Source: Inia geoffrensis (taxonomy: Eukaryota > Chordata > Mammalia > Artiodactyla > Iniidae). Taken from it: a stretch of 64,000 nucleotides of DNA. Position numbers and translations under genes: made by a program. A model generated the notes under the pieces. That model ran no database searches. It saw only the letters and a list, made by a program, of their open reading frames with translations, and had not been told where the DNA came from. The stretch spans positions 75,810,784 to 75,874,783 of the forward strand of contig CM070910.1 in the NCBI GenBank assembly GCA_036417435.1, written 5' to 3'. Shown here in pieces: positions 1-12,004 of this stretch (position 1 is the first letter of the stretch; each line of letters begins with the position of its first letter).

Positions 1-156
1 ATGTACTGGTTAAAATTAGGACACGGGTGAGGGTAAAGTTTCGGGTGAGTGTCATGGTTAGGTTTCAGGTTAGGGTTAGGGTTAGGGAATGGAGAGGGAT
101 TCGGGTACAGGTTAGGGTACCGCTGCGGTTTAGTGTTAGCGTACGTGTGAGGGCAC
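1..156 (+). repeat. m8 monomer, left-truncated by window edge
   Basis: Final 156 bp of an m8 monomer, recognised by ttaaaattaggacac, gtgtcatggtt and gtaccgctgcgg. Its first 12 bp lie outside the window. It carries ggattcgggtacagg where most m8 have ggattaggg, as do its counterparts at 11837 and 23688. Confidence 0.9.
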
Positions 157-1650
157 GAGTTAGTCTTGGTGTCCTGGTTAAGATTAGGGCACGGGTGAGG
201 GTAAGGCTTCGGGTGAGGGTCAGGGTTAGGATTCGGGTTAGGGTTAGGGTTAGGGAATGGAGAGGGATTAGGGTACAGGTTAGGGTACGACAATGCTTAA
301 GGGTTAGCGAAAGTGTGAGGGCACGAGTTAGTGTTGGTGTACTGGTTAAGACAAGGGCACCGATGAGGGTAAGGCCTCGGAAAAGGGTCACGTTCAGGGT
401 TTCGCTTAGGGTTAGGGTTAGGGAATGGGGAGGGATTAGGGTACAGGATAGGGTACGACAATGCTTAAGGGATAGCGTACGTTTGAGGGCATGAGTTAGT
501 GTTTGTGTACTGGTTAAGATTAGGGCATTGGTTAGGGTAGGGCATCGGAAGTGGGTCAGGTTTAGGGATGGGGTTAGGGTTAGGGTTAAGGAATGGGGAG
601 GGATTAGGGTACAATTTAGGGTAAGGCAACGCTTAAGGTTTAGCGTACGTGTGAGGGCACGAGTTAGTGTTGGTGTCCTGGTTAAGATTAGGGCACGGGT
701 GAGGGTAAGGCTTCGGGTGAAGGTCAGGGTTAGGATTCGGGTTAGGGTTAGGGTTAAGGAATGCAGAGGGATTAGGCTAGAGCTTAGGGTACGACAGTGC
801 TTAAGGGTTAGCGTTCGTGTGAGGGCAAGGGTTAGTGTTAGTGTCCTGGTTAAGATTAGGGCACGGGTGAGGGTAAGGCTTCAGGTGAGGGTCAGGGTTA
901 GGATTCGGGTTAGGGTTAGGGTTAGGGAATGGGGAGGGATTAGGGTACAGTTCAGGGTACGACAACGATTAAGGGTTAGCGTACGTGTGAGGGCACAAGT
1001 TAGTGTTGGTGTCCTGCTTAAGATTAGGGCACGGGTGAGGGTAAGGTTTCGGGTGAGGGTCAGGGATAGAATTCGGGTTAGGGTTAGTGTTAGGGAATGG
1101 GGAGGGATTAGGGTACAGTTTAGGGTACGACAACGATTAAAGGTGGGCGTACGTGTCAGGGCACGAGTTAGTGTTGGTGTCATGGTTAAGATTGGGGCAC
1201 GGGTGAGGGTCAGGGATAGAATTCGGGTTAGGGTTAGGGTTAGGGAATGGGGAGATATTAGGGCACAGTTTAGGGTACCACAACGCTTAAGGTTTAGCGT
1301 ACGTGTGAGGTCACGAGTTAGTGTTATTGTACTGCTTACGATTAGGGCACGGGTGAGGGTAAGGCCTCGGAAGAGGGTCACGTTAAGGGTTAGGGTTTGG
1401 GTTAGGGTTAGGGAATGGGGATTGATTAGGGTACAGGTTAGGGTACGGCAATGGCTTAGGGTTAGCGTTCGTTAGAGGGCATGGGTTAGTGTTGATGTAC
1501 TGGTTAAAATTAGGACAGGGGTGAGGGTAAAGTTTAGGGTGAGTGTCATGGTTAGGTTTCAGGTTAGGGTTAGGGTTAGGGAATGGAGAGGGATTAGGGT
1601 ACAGGTTAGGGTACCGCTGCGGTTTAGTGTTAGCGTACATGTGAGGGCAC
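157..1650 (+). repeat. Expanded HOR, nine monomers (1494 bp)
   Basis: Order: m1 157, m2 325, m3 493, m4 661, m5 829, hybrid m6/m5 997, m6 with an 18-bp deletion 1165 (150 bp long), m7 1315, m8 1483. The hybrid starts as m6 (ggtttcgggtgag, EcoRI site at 1069) and ends as m5 (gacaacgattaa). The next monomer has a second EcoRI site at 1219. The extra monomer plus the deletion gives 1344 + 150 bp. Confidence 0.88.
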
Positions 1651-2994
1651 GAGTTAGTCTTGGTGTCCTGGTTAAGATTAGGGCACGGGTGAGGGTAAGG
1701 CTTCGAGTGAGGGTCAGGGTTAGGATTCGGGTTAGGGTTAGGGTTAGGGAATGGAGAGGGATTAGGGCACAGGTTAGGGTACGACAATGCTTAAGGGTTA
1801 GCGTAAGTGTGAGGGCACGAGTTAGTGTTGGTGTCCTGGTTAAGACAACGGCACCGATGAGGGTAAGGCCTCGGAAAAGGGTCACGTTCAGGGTTTCGCT
1901 TAGGGTTAGGGTTAGGGAATGGGGAGGGATTAGGGTACAGGATAGGGTACGACAATGCTTATGGGTTAGCGTACGTTTGAGGCCATGAGTTAGTGTTTGT
2001 GTACTGGTTAAGATTAAGGCATTGGTTAGGGTAGGGCATCGGAAGTGGGTCAGGTTTAGGGATGGGGCTAGGGTTAGGGTTAAGGAATGGGGAGGGATTA
2101 GGGTACAATTTAGGGTACGACAACGCTTAAGGTTTACCGTACGTGTGAGGGCACGAGTTAGTGTTGGTGTCCTGGTTAAGATTAGGGCACGGGTGAGAGT
2201 AAGGCTTCGGGTGAGGGTCAGGGTTAGGATTCGGGTTAGGGTTAGGGTTAAGGAATGCAGAGGGATTAGGGTACAGCTTAGGGTACGACAGTGCTCAAGG
2301 GTTAGCGTTCGTGTGAGGGCAAGGGTTAGTGTTAGTGTCCTGGTTAAGATTAGGGCACGGGTGAGGGTAAGGCTTCAGGTGAGGGTGAGGGTTAGGATTC
2401 GGTTTAGGGTTAGGGTTAGGGAATGGGGAGGGATTAGGGTACAGTTTAGGGTATGACAACGATTAAGGGTTAGCGTACGTGTGAGGGCACAAGTTAGTGT
2501 TGGTGTCCTGGTTAAGATTAGGGCACGGGTGTGGGTAAGGTTTCGGGTGAGGGTCAGGGATAGAATTCGGGTTAGGGTTAGGGTTAGGGAATGGGGAGAT
2601 ATTAGGGCACAGTTTAGGGTACCACAACGCTTAAGGTTTAGCGTACGTGTGAGGTCACTAGTTAGTGTTAGTCTACTGCTTACGATTAGGGCACGGGTGA
2701 GGGTAAGGCCTCGGAAGAGGGTCACGTTAAGGGTTAGTGTTAGGGTTAGTGTTAGGGAATGGGGATTGATTAGGGTACAGGTTAGGCTACGGCAATGGCT
2801 TAGGGTTGGCGTACGTTAGAGGGCATGGGTTAGTGTTGATGTACTGGTTAAAATTAGGACACGGGTGAGGGTAAAGTTTCGGGTGAGTGTCATGGTTAGG
2901 TTTCAGGTTAGGGTTAGGGTTAGGGAATGGAGAGGGATTAGGGTACAGGTTAGGGTACCGCTGCGGTTTAGTGTTAGCGTACGTTTGAGGGCAC
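1651..2994 (+). repeat. Canonical 1344-bp HOR (reference unit m1-m8)
   Basis: Eight 168-bp monomers: m1 1651, m2 1819, m3 1987, m4 2155, m5 2323, m6 2491, m7 2659, m8 2827. Diagnostic words: m1 gagttagtcttgg and gaatggagaggg; m2 taagacaa, ggcaccg and caggatagggtac; m3 gggcattggttag and catcggaagtggg; m4 aaggaatgcagag and gacagtgc; m5 ggcttcaggtgag and gacaacgatta; m6 gatagaattcggg, gagatattag and gtaccacaac; m7 tgcttacgatt, cctcggaagag and ggattgattag; m8 gttgatgtac, ttaaaattagg and gtaccgctgcgg. All other units are described against this one. Confidence 0.92.
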
Positions 2995-4338
2995 GAGTTA
3001 GTCTTGGTGTCCTGGTTAAGATTAGGGCACGGGTGAGGGTAAGGCTTTGGGTGAGGGTCAGGGTTAGGATTCGGGTTAGGGTTAGGGTTAGGGAATGGAG
3101 AGGGATTAGGGTACAGGTTAGGGTACGACAATGCTTAAGGGTTAGCCTAAGTGTGAGGGCACGAGTTAGTGTTGGTGTACTGGTTAAGACAAGGGCACCG
3201 ATGACGGTAAGGCCTCGGAAAAGGGTCACGTTCAGGGTTTCGCTTAGGGTTAGGGTTAGGGAATGGGGAGAGATTAGGGTACAGGATAGGGTACGACAAT
3301 GCTTAAGGGTTAGCGTACGTTTGAGGGCATGAGTTAGTGTTTGTGTACTGGTTAAGATTAGGGCATTGGTTAGGGTAGGGCATCGGAAGTGGGTCAGGTT
3401 TAGGGATGGGGTTAGGGTTAGGGTTAAGGAATGGGGAGGGATTAGGGTACAATTTAGGGTACGGCAACGCTTAAGGTTTAGCGTACGTGTGAGGGCACGA
3501 GTTAGTGTTGGTGTCCTGGTTAAGATTAGGTCACGGGTGAGAGTAAGACTTCGGGTGAGGGTCAGGGTTAGGATTCGGGTTAGGGTTAGGGTAAAGGAAT
3601 GCAGAGGGATTAGGCTACAGCTTAGGGTACGACAGTGCTTAAGGGTTAGCGTTCGTGTGAGGGCAAGGGTTAGTGTTAGTGTCCTGGTTAAGATTAGGGC
3701 ACGGGTGAGGGTAAGGCTTCAGGTGAGGGTCAGGGTTAGGATTCGGGTTAGGGTTAGGGTTAGGGAATGGGGAGGGATTAGGGTACAGTTTAGGGTACGA
3801 CAACGATTAAGGGTTACCGTACGTGTGAGGGCACAAGTTAGTGTTGGTGTCCTGCTTAAGATTAGGGCACGGGTGAGGGTAAGGTTTCGGGTGAGGGTCA
3901 GGGATAGAATTCGGGTTAGGGTTAGGGTTAGGGAATGGGGAGATATTAGGGCACAGTTTAGGGTACCACAACGCTTAAGGTTTAGCGTACGTGTGAGGTC
4001 ACTAGTTAGTGTTAGTGTACTGCTTACGATTAGGGCACGGGTGAGGGTAAGGCCTCGGAAGACGGTCACGTTAAGGGTTAGGGTTAGGGTTAGGGTTAGG
4101 GAATGGGGATTGATTAGGGTACAGGTTAGGGAACGGCAATGGCTTAGGGTTGGCGTACGTTAGAGGGCATGGGTTAGTGTTGATGTACTGGTTAAAATTA
4201 GGACACGAGTGAGGGTAAAGTTTCGGGTGAGTGTCATGGTTAGGTTTCAGGTTAGGGTTAGAGTTAGGGAATGGAGAGGGATTACGGTACAGGTTAGGGT
4301 ACCGCTGCGGTTTAGTGTTTGCGTACGTTTGAGGGCAC
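2995..4338 (+). repeat. Canonical 1344-bp HOR
   Basis: Complete m1-m8 order. Private features: aaggctttggg in m1, gatgacggtaagg in m2, and aaagga in place of taagga in m4. The m7 core at 4075-4101 is about the longest perfect telomeric run in the window (27 bp, 4.5 hexamers). Confidence 0.9.
4075..4101 (+). repeat. Longest perfect telomeric run found (27 bp)
   Basis: The m7 core here is 4.5 uninterrupted GGGTTA hexamers. Runs of similar length occur in other full-length m7 cores (for example in copy B, and in m7 at 35579 and 36923). I found none clearly longer, so there is no pure telomere tract in the window. Confidence 0.75.
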
Positions 4339-5682
4339 GAGTTAGTCTTGGTGTCCTGGTTAAGATTAGGGCACGGGTGAGGGTAAGGCTTCGGGTGAGG
4401 GTCAGGTTTAGGATTCGGGTTAGGTTTATGGTTAGGGAATGGAGAGGGATTAGGGTACAGGTTAGGGTACGACAATGCATAAGGGTTAGCGTAAGTGTGA
4501 GGGCACGAGTTAGTGTTGGTGTACTGGTTAAGACAAGGGCACCGATGAGGGTAAGGCCTCGGAAAAGGGTCACGTTCAGGGTTTTGCTTAGGGTTAGGGT
4601 TAGGGAATGGGGAGGGATTAGGGTACAGGATAGGGTACGACAATGCTTAAGGGTTAGCGTACGTTTGAGGGCATGAATTAGTGTTTGTGTACTGGTTAAG
4701 ATTAAGGCATTGGTTAGGGTAGGGCATCGGAAGTGGGTCAGGTTTAGGGATGGGGTTAGGGTTAGGGTTAAGGAATGGGGAGGGATTAGGGTACAATTTA
4801 GGTTACGGCAACGCTTAAGGTTTAGCGTACGTGTGAGGGCACGAGTTAGTGTTGGTGTCCTGGTTAACATTAGGGCACGGGTGAGGGTAAGGCTTCGGGT
4901 GACGGTCAGGGTTAGGATTCGGGTTAGGGTTAGGGTTAAGGAATGCAGAGGGATTAGGCTACAGCTTAGGGTACGACAGTGCTTAAGGGTTAGCGTTCGT
5001 GTGAGGGCAAGGGTTAGTGTTAGTGTCCTGGTTAAGTTTAGAGCACGGGTGAGGGTAAGGCTTCAGGTGAGGGTCAGGGTTAGGATTCGGTTTAGGGTTA
5101 GGGTTAGGGAATGGGGAGGGATTAGGGTACAGTTTAGGGTACGACAACGATTAAGGGTTAGCGTATGTGTGAGGGCACAAGTTAGTGTTGCTGTCCTGGT
5201 TAAGATTAGGGCACGGGTGAGGGTAAGGTTTCGGGTGAGGGTCAGGGATAGAATTCGGGTTAGGGTTAGGGTTAGGGAATGGGGAGATATTAGGGTACAG
5301 TTTAGGGTACCACAACGCTTAAGGTTTAGCGTACGTGTGAGGTCACTAGTTAGTGTTAGTGTACTGCTTACGATTAGGGCACAGGTGAGGGCAAGGCCTC
5401 GGAAGAGGGTCACGTTAAGGGTTAGGGTTAGGGTTAGGGTTAGGGAATTGGGATTGATTAGGGTACAGGTTAGGGTACGGCAATGGCTTAGGGTTGGCGT
5501 ACGTTAGAGGGCATGGGTTAGTGTTGATGTACTGGTTAAAATTAGGACACGGGTGAGGGTAAAGTTTCGGGTGAGTGTCATGGTTAGGTTTCAGGTTAGG
5601 GTTAGAGTTAGGGAATGGAGAGGGATTAGGGTACAGTTTAGGGTACCGCTGCGGTTTAGTGTTAGCGTACGTGTGAGGGCAC
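4339..5682 (+). repeat. Canonical 1344-bp HOR
   Basis: Complete m1-m8 order. Recognisable by ggtttatggttaggg in m1, gggttttgcttagg in m2, ggttacggcaacg in m3, a ttaacattaggg start in m4 and ttgctgtcc in m6. Confidence 0.9.
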
Positions 5683-6173
5683 GAGTTAGTCTTGGTGTCC
5701 TGGTTAAGATTAGGGCACGGGTGAGGGTAAGGCTTCGGGTGAGGGTCAGGGATAGAATTCGGGTTAGGGTTAGGGTTAGGGAATCGGGAGATATTAGGGC
5801 ACATTTTGGGTACCACAACGCTTAAGTTTTAGCGTACGTGTGAGGTCACTAGTTAGTGTTAGTGTACTGCTTACGATTAGGGCACAGGTGAGGGTAAGGC
5901 CTCGGAAGAGGGTCACGTTAAGGTTTAGGGTTAGGGAATGGGGATTGATTAGGGTACAGGTTAGGGTACGGCAATGGCTTAGGGTTGGCGTACGTTAGAG
6001 GGCATGGGTTAGTGTTGATGTACTGGTTAAAATTAGGACACGAGTGAGGGTAAAGTTTCGGGTGAGTGTCATGGTTAGGTTTCAGGTTAGGGTTAGAGTT
6101 AGGGAATTGAGAGGGATTACGGTACAGGTTAGGGTACCGCTGCAGTTTAGTGTTAGCGTAAGTGTGAGGGCAC
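5683..6173 (+). repeat. Collapsed HOR, three monomers (491 bp)
   Basis: Hybrid m1/m6 5683-5849 (167 bp; one base missing at cacattttggg), m7 5850-6005 (156 bp; two hexamers missing from the core), hybrid m8/m1 6006-6173. The m1/m6 fusion removes five monomers compared with the canonical order. The m8/m1 fusion absorbs the following m1. Confidence 0.87.
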
Positions 6174-7169
6174 GAGTTAGTGTTGGTGTACTGGTTAAGA
6201 TTAGGGCACGGGTGAGGGTAAGGCCTCGGAAAAGGGTCACGTTCAGGGTTTCGCCTAGGGTTAGGGTTAGGGAATGGGGAGGGATTAGGGTACAGGATAG
6301 GGTACGACAATGCTTAAGGGTTAGCGTACGTTTGAGGGCATGAGTTAGTGTTTGTGTACTGGTTAAGATTAGGGCATTGGTTAGGGTAGGGCATCGGAAG
6401 TGGGTCAGGTTTAGGGATGGGGTTAGGGTTAAGGAATGGGGGGGGATTAGGGTACAATTTAGGGTACGGCAACGCTTAAGGTTTAGCGTACGTGTGAGGG
6501 CACGAGTTAGTGTTGGTGTCCTGGTTAAGATTAGGGCACGGGTGAGGGTAAGGCTTCGGGTGAGGGTCAGGGTTAGGATTCGGGTTAGGGTTAGGGTTAA
6601 GGAATGCAGAGGGATTAGGGTACAGCTTAGGGTACGACAGTGCTTAGGGGTTAGCGTTCGTGTGAGGGCAAGGGTTAGTGTTAGTGTCCTGGTTAAGATT
6701 AGGGCACGGGTGAGTGTAAGGCTTCAGGTGAGGGTCAGGGTTAGGATTCGGGTTAGGGTTAGGGTTAGGGAATGGGGAGATATTAGGGCACAGTTTAGGG
6801 TACCACAACGCTTAAGGTTTAGCGTACGTGTGAGGTCACTAGTTAGTGTTAGTGTACTGCTTACGATTAGGGCACAGGTGAGGGTAAGGCCTCGGAAGAG
6901 GGTCACGTTAAGGGTTAGGGTTAGGGTTAGGGAATGGGGATTGATTAGGGGACAGGTTAGGGTACGGCAATGGCTTAGGGTTGGCGTACGTTAGAGGGCA
7001 TGGGTTAGTGTTGATGTACTGGTTAAAATTAGGACACGGGTGAGGGTAAAGTTTCGGGTGAGTGTCATGGTTAGGTTTCAGGTTAGGGTTAGAGTTAGGG
7101 AATGGAGAGGGATTAGGGTACAGGTTAGGGTACCGCTGTGGTTTAGTGTTAGCGTACGTGTGAGGGCAC
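6174..7169 (+). repeat. Shortened HOR, six monomers (996 bp)
   Basis: m2 6174, m3 6342 (one hexamer shorter), m4 6504, hybrid m5/m6 6672, m7 6840 (one hexamer shorter), m8 7002. The m3 contains an eight-G run at 6438-6445 made by a single A-to-G change in ggggaggg. The same run occurs in m3 at 18289, 29975 and 32663. Confidence 0.87.
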
Positions 7170-8327
7170 GAGTTAGTCTTGGTGTCCTGGTTAAGATTAG
7201 GGCACGGGTGAGGGTAAGGCTTCTGGTGAGGGTCAGGGTTAGGATTCGGGTTAGGGTTAGTGTTAGGGAATGGAGAGGGATGAGGGTACAGGTTAGGGTA
7301 CGACAATGCTTAAGAGTTAGCATAAGTGTGAGGGCACGAGTTAGTGTTGGTGTACTGGTTAAGACAAGGGCACCGATGAGGGTAAGGCCTCGGAAAAGGG
7401 TCACGTTCAGGGTTTCGCTAAGGGTTAGGGTTAGGGAATGGGGAGGGATTAGGGTACAGGATAGGGTACGACAATGCTTAAGGGTTAACGTACGTTTGAG
7501 GTCATGAGTTAGTGTTGGTGTCCTGGTTAAGATTAGGGCACGAGTGAGGGTAAGGTTTCGGGTGAGGGTCAGGGTTAGGATTCGGGTTAGGGTTAGGGTT
7601 AAGGAATGCAGAGGGAATAGGGTACAGCTTAGGGTACGACAGTGCTTAAGGGTTAGCGTTCGTGTGAGAGCAAGGGTTAGTGTTAGTGTCCTGGTTAAGA
7701 TTAGGGCACGGGTGAGGGTAAGGCTTCAGGTGTGGGTCAGGTTTAGGATTCAGGTTAGGGTTAGGGTTAGGGAATGGGGAGGGATTAGGGTACAGTTTAG
7801 GGTACGACAACGATTAAGGGTGGGCGTACGTGTCAGGGCACGAGTTAGTGTTGGTGTCCTGGTTAAGATTAGGGCACGGGTGAGGGTCAGGGATAGAATT
7901 CGGGTTAGGGTTAGGTTTAGGGAATGGGGAGATATTAGGGCAAAGTTTAGGGTACCACAACGCTTAAGGTTTAGCGTAGGTGTGAGGTCACTAGTTAGTG
8001 TTATTGTACTGCTTACGATTAGGGCACGGGTGAGGGTAAGGTCTCGGAAGAGGGTCACGTTAAGGGTTAGGGTTTGGGTTAGGGTTAGGAAATGGGGATT
8101 GATTAGGGTACAGGTTAGGGTTCGGCAATGGCTTAGGGTTAGCGTACGTTAGAGGGCATGGGTTAGTGTTGATGTACTGGTTAAAATTAGGACAGGGGTG
8201 AGGGTAAAGTTTAGGGTGAGTTTCATGGTTAGGTTTCAGGTTAGGGTTAGGGTTAGGGAATGGAGAGGGATTAGGGTACAGGTTAGGGTACCGCTGCGGT
8301 TTAGTGTTAGCGTACATGTGAGGGCAC
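7170..8327 (+). repeat. Shortened HOR, seven monomers (1158 bp)
   Basis: m1 7170, m2 7338, m4 7506 (m3 absent), m5 7674, m6 with the 18-bp deletion 7842, m7 7992, m8 8160. The m5 tail reads gtgggcgtacgtgtcagg, the same unusual tail that precedes the deleted m6 at 1165. Confidence 0.87.
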
Positions 8328-9671
8328 GAGTTAGTCTTGGTCTCCTGGTTAAGATTAGGGCACGGGTGAGGGTAAGGCTTCGGGTGAGGGTCAGGGTTAG
8401 GATTCGGGTTAGGGTTAGGGTTCGGGAATGGAGAGGGATTAGGGTACAGGTTAAGGTACGACAATGATTAAGGGTTAGCATAAGTGTGAGGGCACGAGTT
8501 AGTGTTGGTGTACTGGTTAAGACAAGGTCACCGATGAGCGTAAGGCCTCGGAAAAGGGTCAGGTTCAGGGATTTGCTTAGGGTTAGTGTTAGGGAATGGG
8601 GAGGGATTAGGGTAGAGGATACTGTACGACAATGCTTAAGCGTTAACGTACGTTTTTGGGCATGAGTTAGTGTTTGTGTACTGGTTAAGAATAGGGCATT
8701 GGTTAGGGTAGGGCATCGGAAGTGGGTCAGGTTTAGGGATGGGGTTAGTGTTAGGGTTAAGGAATGGGGAGGGATTAGGGTACAATTTAGGGAACGACAA
8801 CGCTTAAGGTTTAGCGTACGTGTGAGGGCACGAGTTAGTGTTGGTGTCCTGGTTAAGATTAGGGCACGGGTGAGGGTAAGGCTTCGTGTGAGGGTCAGGG
8901 TTAGGATTCCTGTTAGGTTTAGGGTTAAGGAATGCAGAGGGATTAGGGTACAGCTTAGGGTTCGACAGTACTTAAGGGTTAGCATTCGTGTGAGGTCAAG
9001 AGTTAGTGTTAGTGTCCTGGTTAAGATTAGGGCACGGGTGAGGGTAAGGCTTCAGGTGAGGGTCAGGGTTAGGATTCGGGTTAGGGTTAGGGTTAGGGAA
9101 TGGGGAAGGATTAGGGTACAGTTTAGGGTACGACAACGAATAAGGGTTAGCGTACGTGTGAGGGCACGAGTTAGTGTTGGTGTCCTGGTTAAGATTAGGG
9201 CACGGGTGAGAGTAAGGTTTCGGGTGAGGGTCAGGGATAGAATTCGGGTTAGGTTTAGGGTTAGGGAATGGGGAGATATTAGGGCACAGTTTAGGGTACC
9301 ACAACGCTTAAGGTTTAGCGGACGTGTGAGGTCACTAGTTAGTGTTAGTGTACTGCTTACGATTAGGGCACGGGTGAGGGTAAGGCCTCGGAAGAGGGTC
9401 ACATTAAGGGTTAGGGTTTGGGTTAGGGTTAGGGAATGGGGATTGATTAGGGTACAGGTTAGGGTACGGCAATGGCTTAGGGTTAGCGTACGTTAGAGGG
9501 CATGGGTTAGTGTTGATGTACTGGTTAAAATTAGGACAGGGGTGAGGGTAAAGTTTAGGGTGAGTGTCATGGTTAGGTTTCAGGTTAGGGTTAGGGTTAG
9601 GGAATGGAGAGGGATTAGGGTACAGGTTAGGGTACCGCTGCGGTTTAGTGTTAGCGTACGTTTGAGGGCAC
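8328..9671 (+). repeat. Canonical 1344-bp HOR
   Basis: Complete m1-m8 order. The m2 at 8496 is distinctive (gtagaggatactgtacg, gttaacgtacgttttt) and shares these traits with the next m2 at 9840. Confidence 0.89.
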
Positions 9672-11015
9672 GAGTTAGTCTTGGTGTCCTGGTTAAGATT
9701 AGGGCACGGGTGAGGGTAAGGCTTCGGGTGAGGGTCAGGGTTAGGATTCGGGTTAGGGTTAGGGTTCGGGAATGGAGAGGGATTAGGGTACAGGTTAGGG
9801 TACGACAATGATTAACGGTTAGCGTAAGTGTGAGGGCACGAGTTAGTGTTGGTGTACTGGTTAAGACAAGGGCACCGATGAGGGTAAGGCCTCGGAAAAG
9901 GGTCAGGTTCAGGGTTTCGCTTAGGGTTAGGGTTAGGGAATGGGGAGGGATTAGGGTAGAGGATAGTGTACGACAATGCTTAAGCGTTAACGTACGTTTT
10001 TGGGCATGAGTTAGTGTTTGTGTACTGGTTAAGAGTAGGGCATTGGTTAGGGTAGGGCATCGGAAGTGGGTCAGGTTTAGGGATGGGGTTAGGGTTAGGG
10101 CTAAGGAATGGGGAGGGATTAGGGTACAATTTAGGGTACGACAACGCTTAAGGTTTAGCGTACGTGTGAGGGCACGAGTTAGTGTTGGTGTCCTGGTTAA
10201 GATTAGGGCACGGGTGAGGGTAAGGCTTCGGGTGAGGGTCAGGGTTAGGATTCGTGTTAGGTTTAGGGTTAAGGAATGCAGAGGGATTAGGGTACAGCTT
10301 AGGATTCGACAGTGCTTAAGGGTTAGCGTTCGTGTGAGGTCAAGGGTTAGTGTTAGTGTCCTGGTTAAGATTAGGGCACGGGTGAGGGTAAGGCTTCAGG
10401 TGAGGGTCAGGGTTAGGATTCGGGTTAGGGTTAGGGTTAGAGAATGGGGAGGGTTTAGGGTACAGTTTAGGGTACGACAACGATTAAGTGTTAGCGTACG
10501 TGTGAGGGCACGAGTTAGTGTTGGTGTCCTGGTTAAGATTAGGGCACGGGTGAGAGTAAGGTTTCGGGTGAGGGTCAGGGATAGAATTCGGGTTAGGGTT
10601 AGGGTTAGGGAATGGGGAGATATTAGGGCACAGTTTAGGGTACCACAGCGCTTAAGTTTTAGCGTACGTGTGAGGTCACTAGTTAGTGTTAGTGTACTGC
10701 TTACGATTAGGGCACGGGTGAGGGTAAGGCCTCGGAAGAGGGTCACGTTAAGGGTTAGGGTTAGGGTTAGGGTTAGGGAATGGGGATTGATTAAGGTACA
10801 GGTTAGGGTAAGGCAATGGCTTAGGGTTAGCGTACGTTAGAGGGCATGGGTTAGTGTTGATGTACTGGTTAAAATTAGGACACGGGTGAGGGTAAAGTTT
10901 CGGGTGAGTGTCATGGTTAGGTTTCAGGTTAGGGTTAGGGTTAGGGAATGGAGAGGGATTAGGGTACAGGTTAGGGTACGACAATGCTTATGGGTTAGCG
11001 TAAGTGTGAGGGCAC
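9672..11015 (+). repeat. HOR with terminal m8/m1 hybrid (1344 bp)
   Basis: m1 to m7 in order, then hybrid m8/m1 at 10848-11015. The hybrid starts as m8 (ttaaaattagg) and ends as m1 (gcgtaagtgtgag), so the following unit starts directly with m2. Confidence 0.88.
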
Positions 11016-12004
11016 AAGTTAGTGTTGGTGTACTGGTTAAGACAAGGGCACCGATGAGGGTAAGGCCTCGAAAAGGGTCACGTTCAGGGTTTCGCTTAGG
11101 GTTAGGGTTAGGGAATGGGGAGGGATTAGGGTAGAGGATAGGGTACGACAATGCTTAAGGGTTAACGTACGTTTGAGGGCATGAGTTAGTGTTTGTGTAC
11201 TGGTTAAGATTAGGTCATTGGTTAGGGTAGGGCATCGGAAGTGGGTCAGGTTTAGGGATGGGGTTAGGGTTAGGGTTAAGGAATTGGGAGGGATTAGGGT
11301 ATAATTTAGGGTACGACAACGCTTAAGGTTTAGCGTTCGTGTGAGGGCATGAGTTAGTGTTGGTGTCCTGGTTAAGATTAGGGCACGGGTGACGGTAAGG
11401 TTTCGTGTGAAGGTCAGGGTTAGGATTCGGGTTAGGGTTAGGGTTAAGGAATGCAGAGGGATTAGGGTACAGCTTAGGGTACGACAACGATTAAAGGTGA
11501 GCGTACATGTCAGGGCACGATTTAGTGTTGGTGTCCTGGTTAAGATTGGGGCACGGGTGAGGGTCAGGGATAGAATTCGGGTTAGGGTTAGGGTTAGGGA
11601 ATGGGGAGATATTAGGGCACAGTTTAGGGTACCACAACGCTTAAGGTTTAGCGTACGTGTGAGGTCACTAGTTAGTGTTAGTCTACTGCTTACGATTAGG
11701 GCACGGGTGAGGGTAAGGCCTCGGAAGAGGGTCACGTTAAGGGTTAGGGTTAGGGTTAGTGTTAGGGAATGGGGATTGATTAGGGTACAGGTTAGGCTAC
11801 GGCAATGGCTTAGGGTTGGCGTACGTTAGAGGGCATGGGTTAGTGTTGATGTACTGGTTAAAATTAGGACACGGGTGAGGGTAAAGTTTCGGGTGAGTGT
11901 CATGGTTAGGTTTCAGGTTAGGGTTAGGGTTAGGGAATGGAGAGGGATTCGGGTACAGGTTAGGGTACCGCTGCGGTTTAGTGTTAGCGTACGTGTGAGG
12001 GCAC
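11016..12004 (+). repeat. Shortened HOR, six monomers (989 bp)
   Basis: m2 11016 (167 bp, one G missing in cctcgaaaaggg), m3 11183, hybrid m4/m5 11351, m6 with the 18-bp deletion 11519, m7 11669, m8 11837. The m7-m8 part is the start of copy B of the super-repeat. Confidence 0.87.

Larger units (their letters stand above)
1..11848 (+). repeat. 11.85-kb super-repeat, copy A
   Basis: First of two complete near-identical copies (period 11848 bp here). It contains 71 monomers. The arithmetic closes: 71 x 168 = 11928, minus internal deletions of 18 bp (three times), 12, 6, 6, 1 and 1 bp, gives 11848. The start at 1 is the window edge; the true phase is arbitrary because the unit is tandem. Substitutions seen only in this copy are G at 780 (C in B and C) and C at 5392 (T in B and C). 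The copy holds canonical 1344-bp HORs and several shortened or expanded ones, listed separately. Confidence 0.93.

Noticed and set aside
1069..1074. EcoRI (gaattc) and KpnI (ggtacc) sites recurring each HOR as possible cloning scars
   Set aside because: They sit in register within m6 and m8 with natural variants (agatct at 47242, ggattc at 50578), so they are part of the satellite rather than vector junctions.
528..1475. Long + strand open frames rich in Val-Arg (155 to 321 codons), recurring every HOR
   Set aside because: They are the 6-bp repeat read in the GTT-AGG frame. They overlap open frames on the other strand, start at arbitrary GTG or ATG codons, have no domain, and end where a monomer variant makes a stop.
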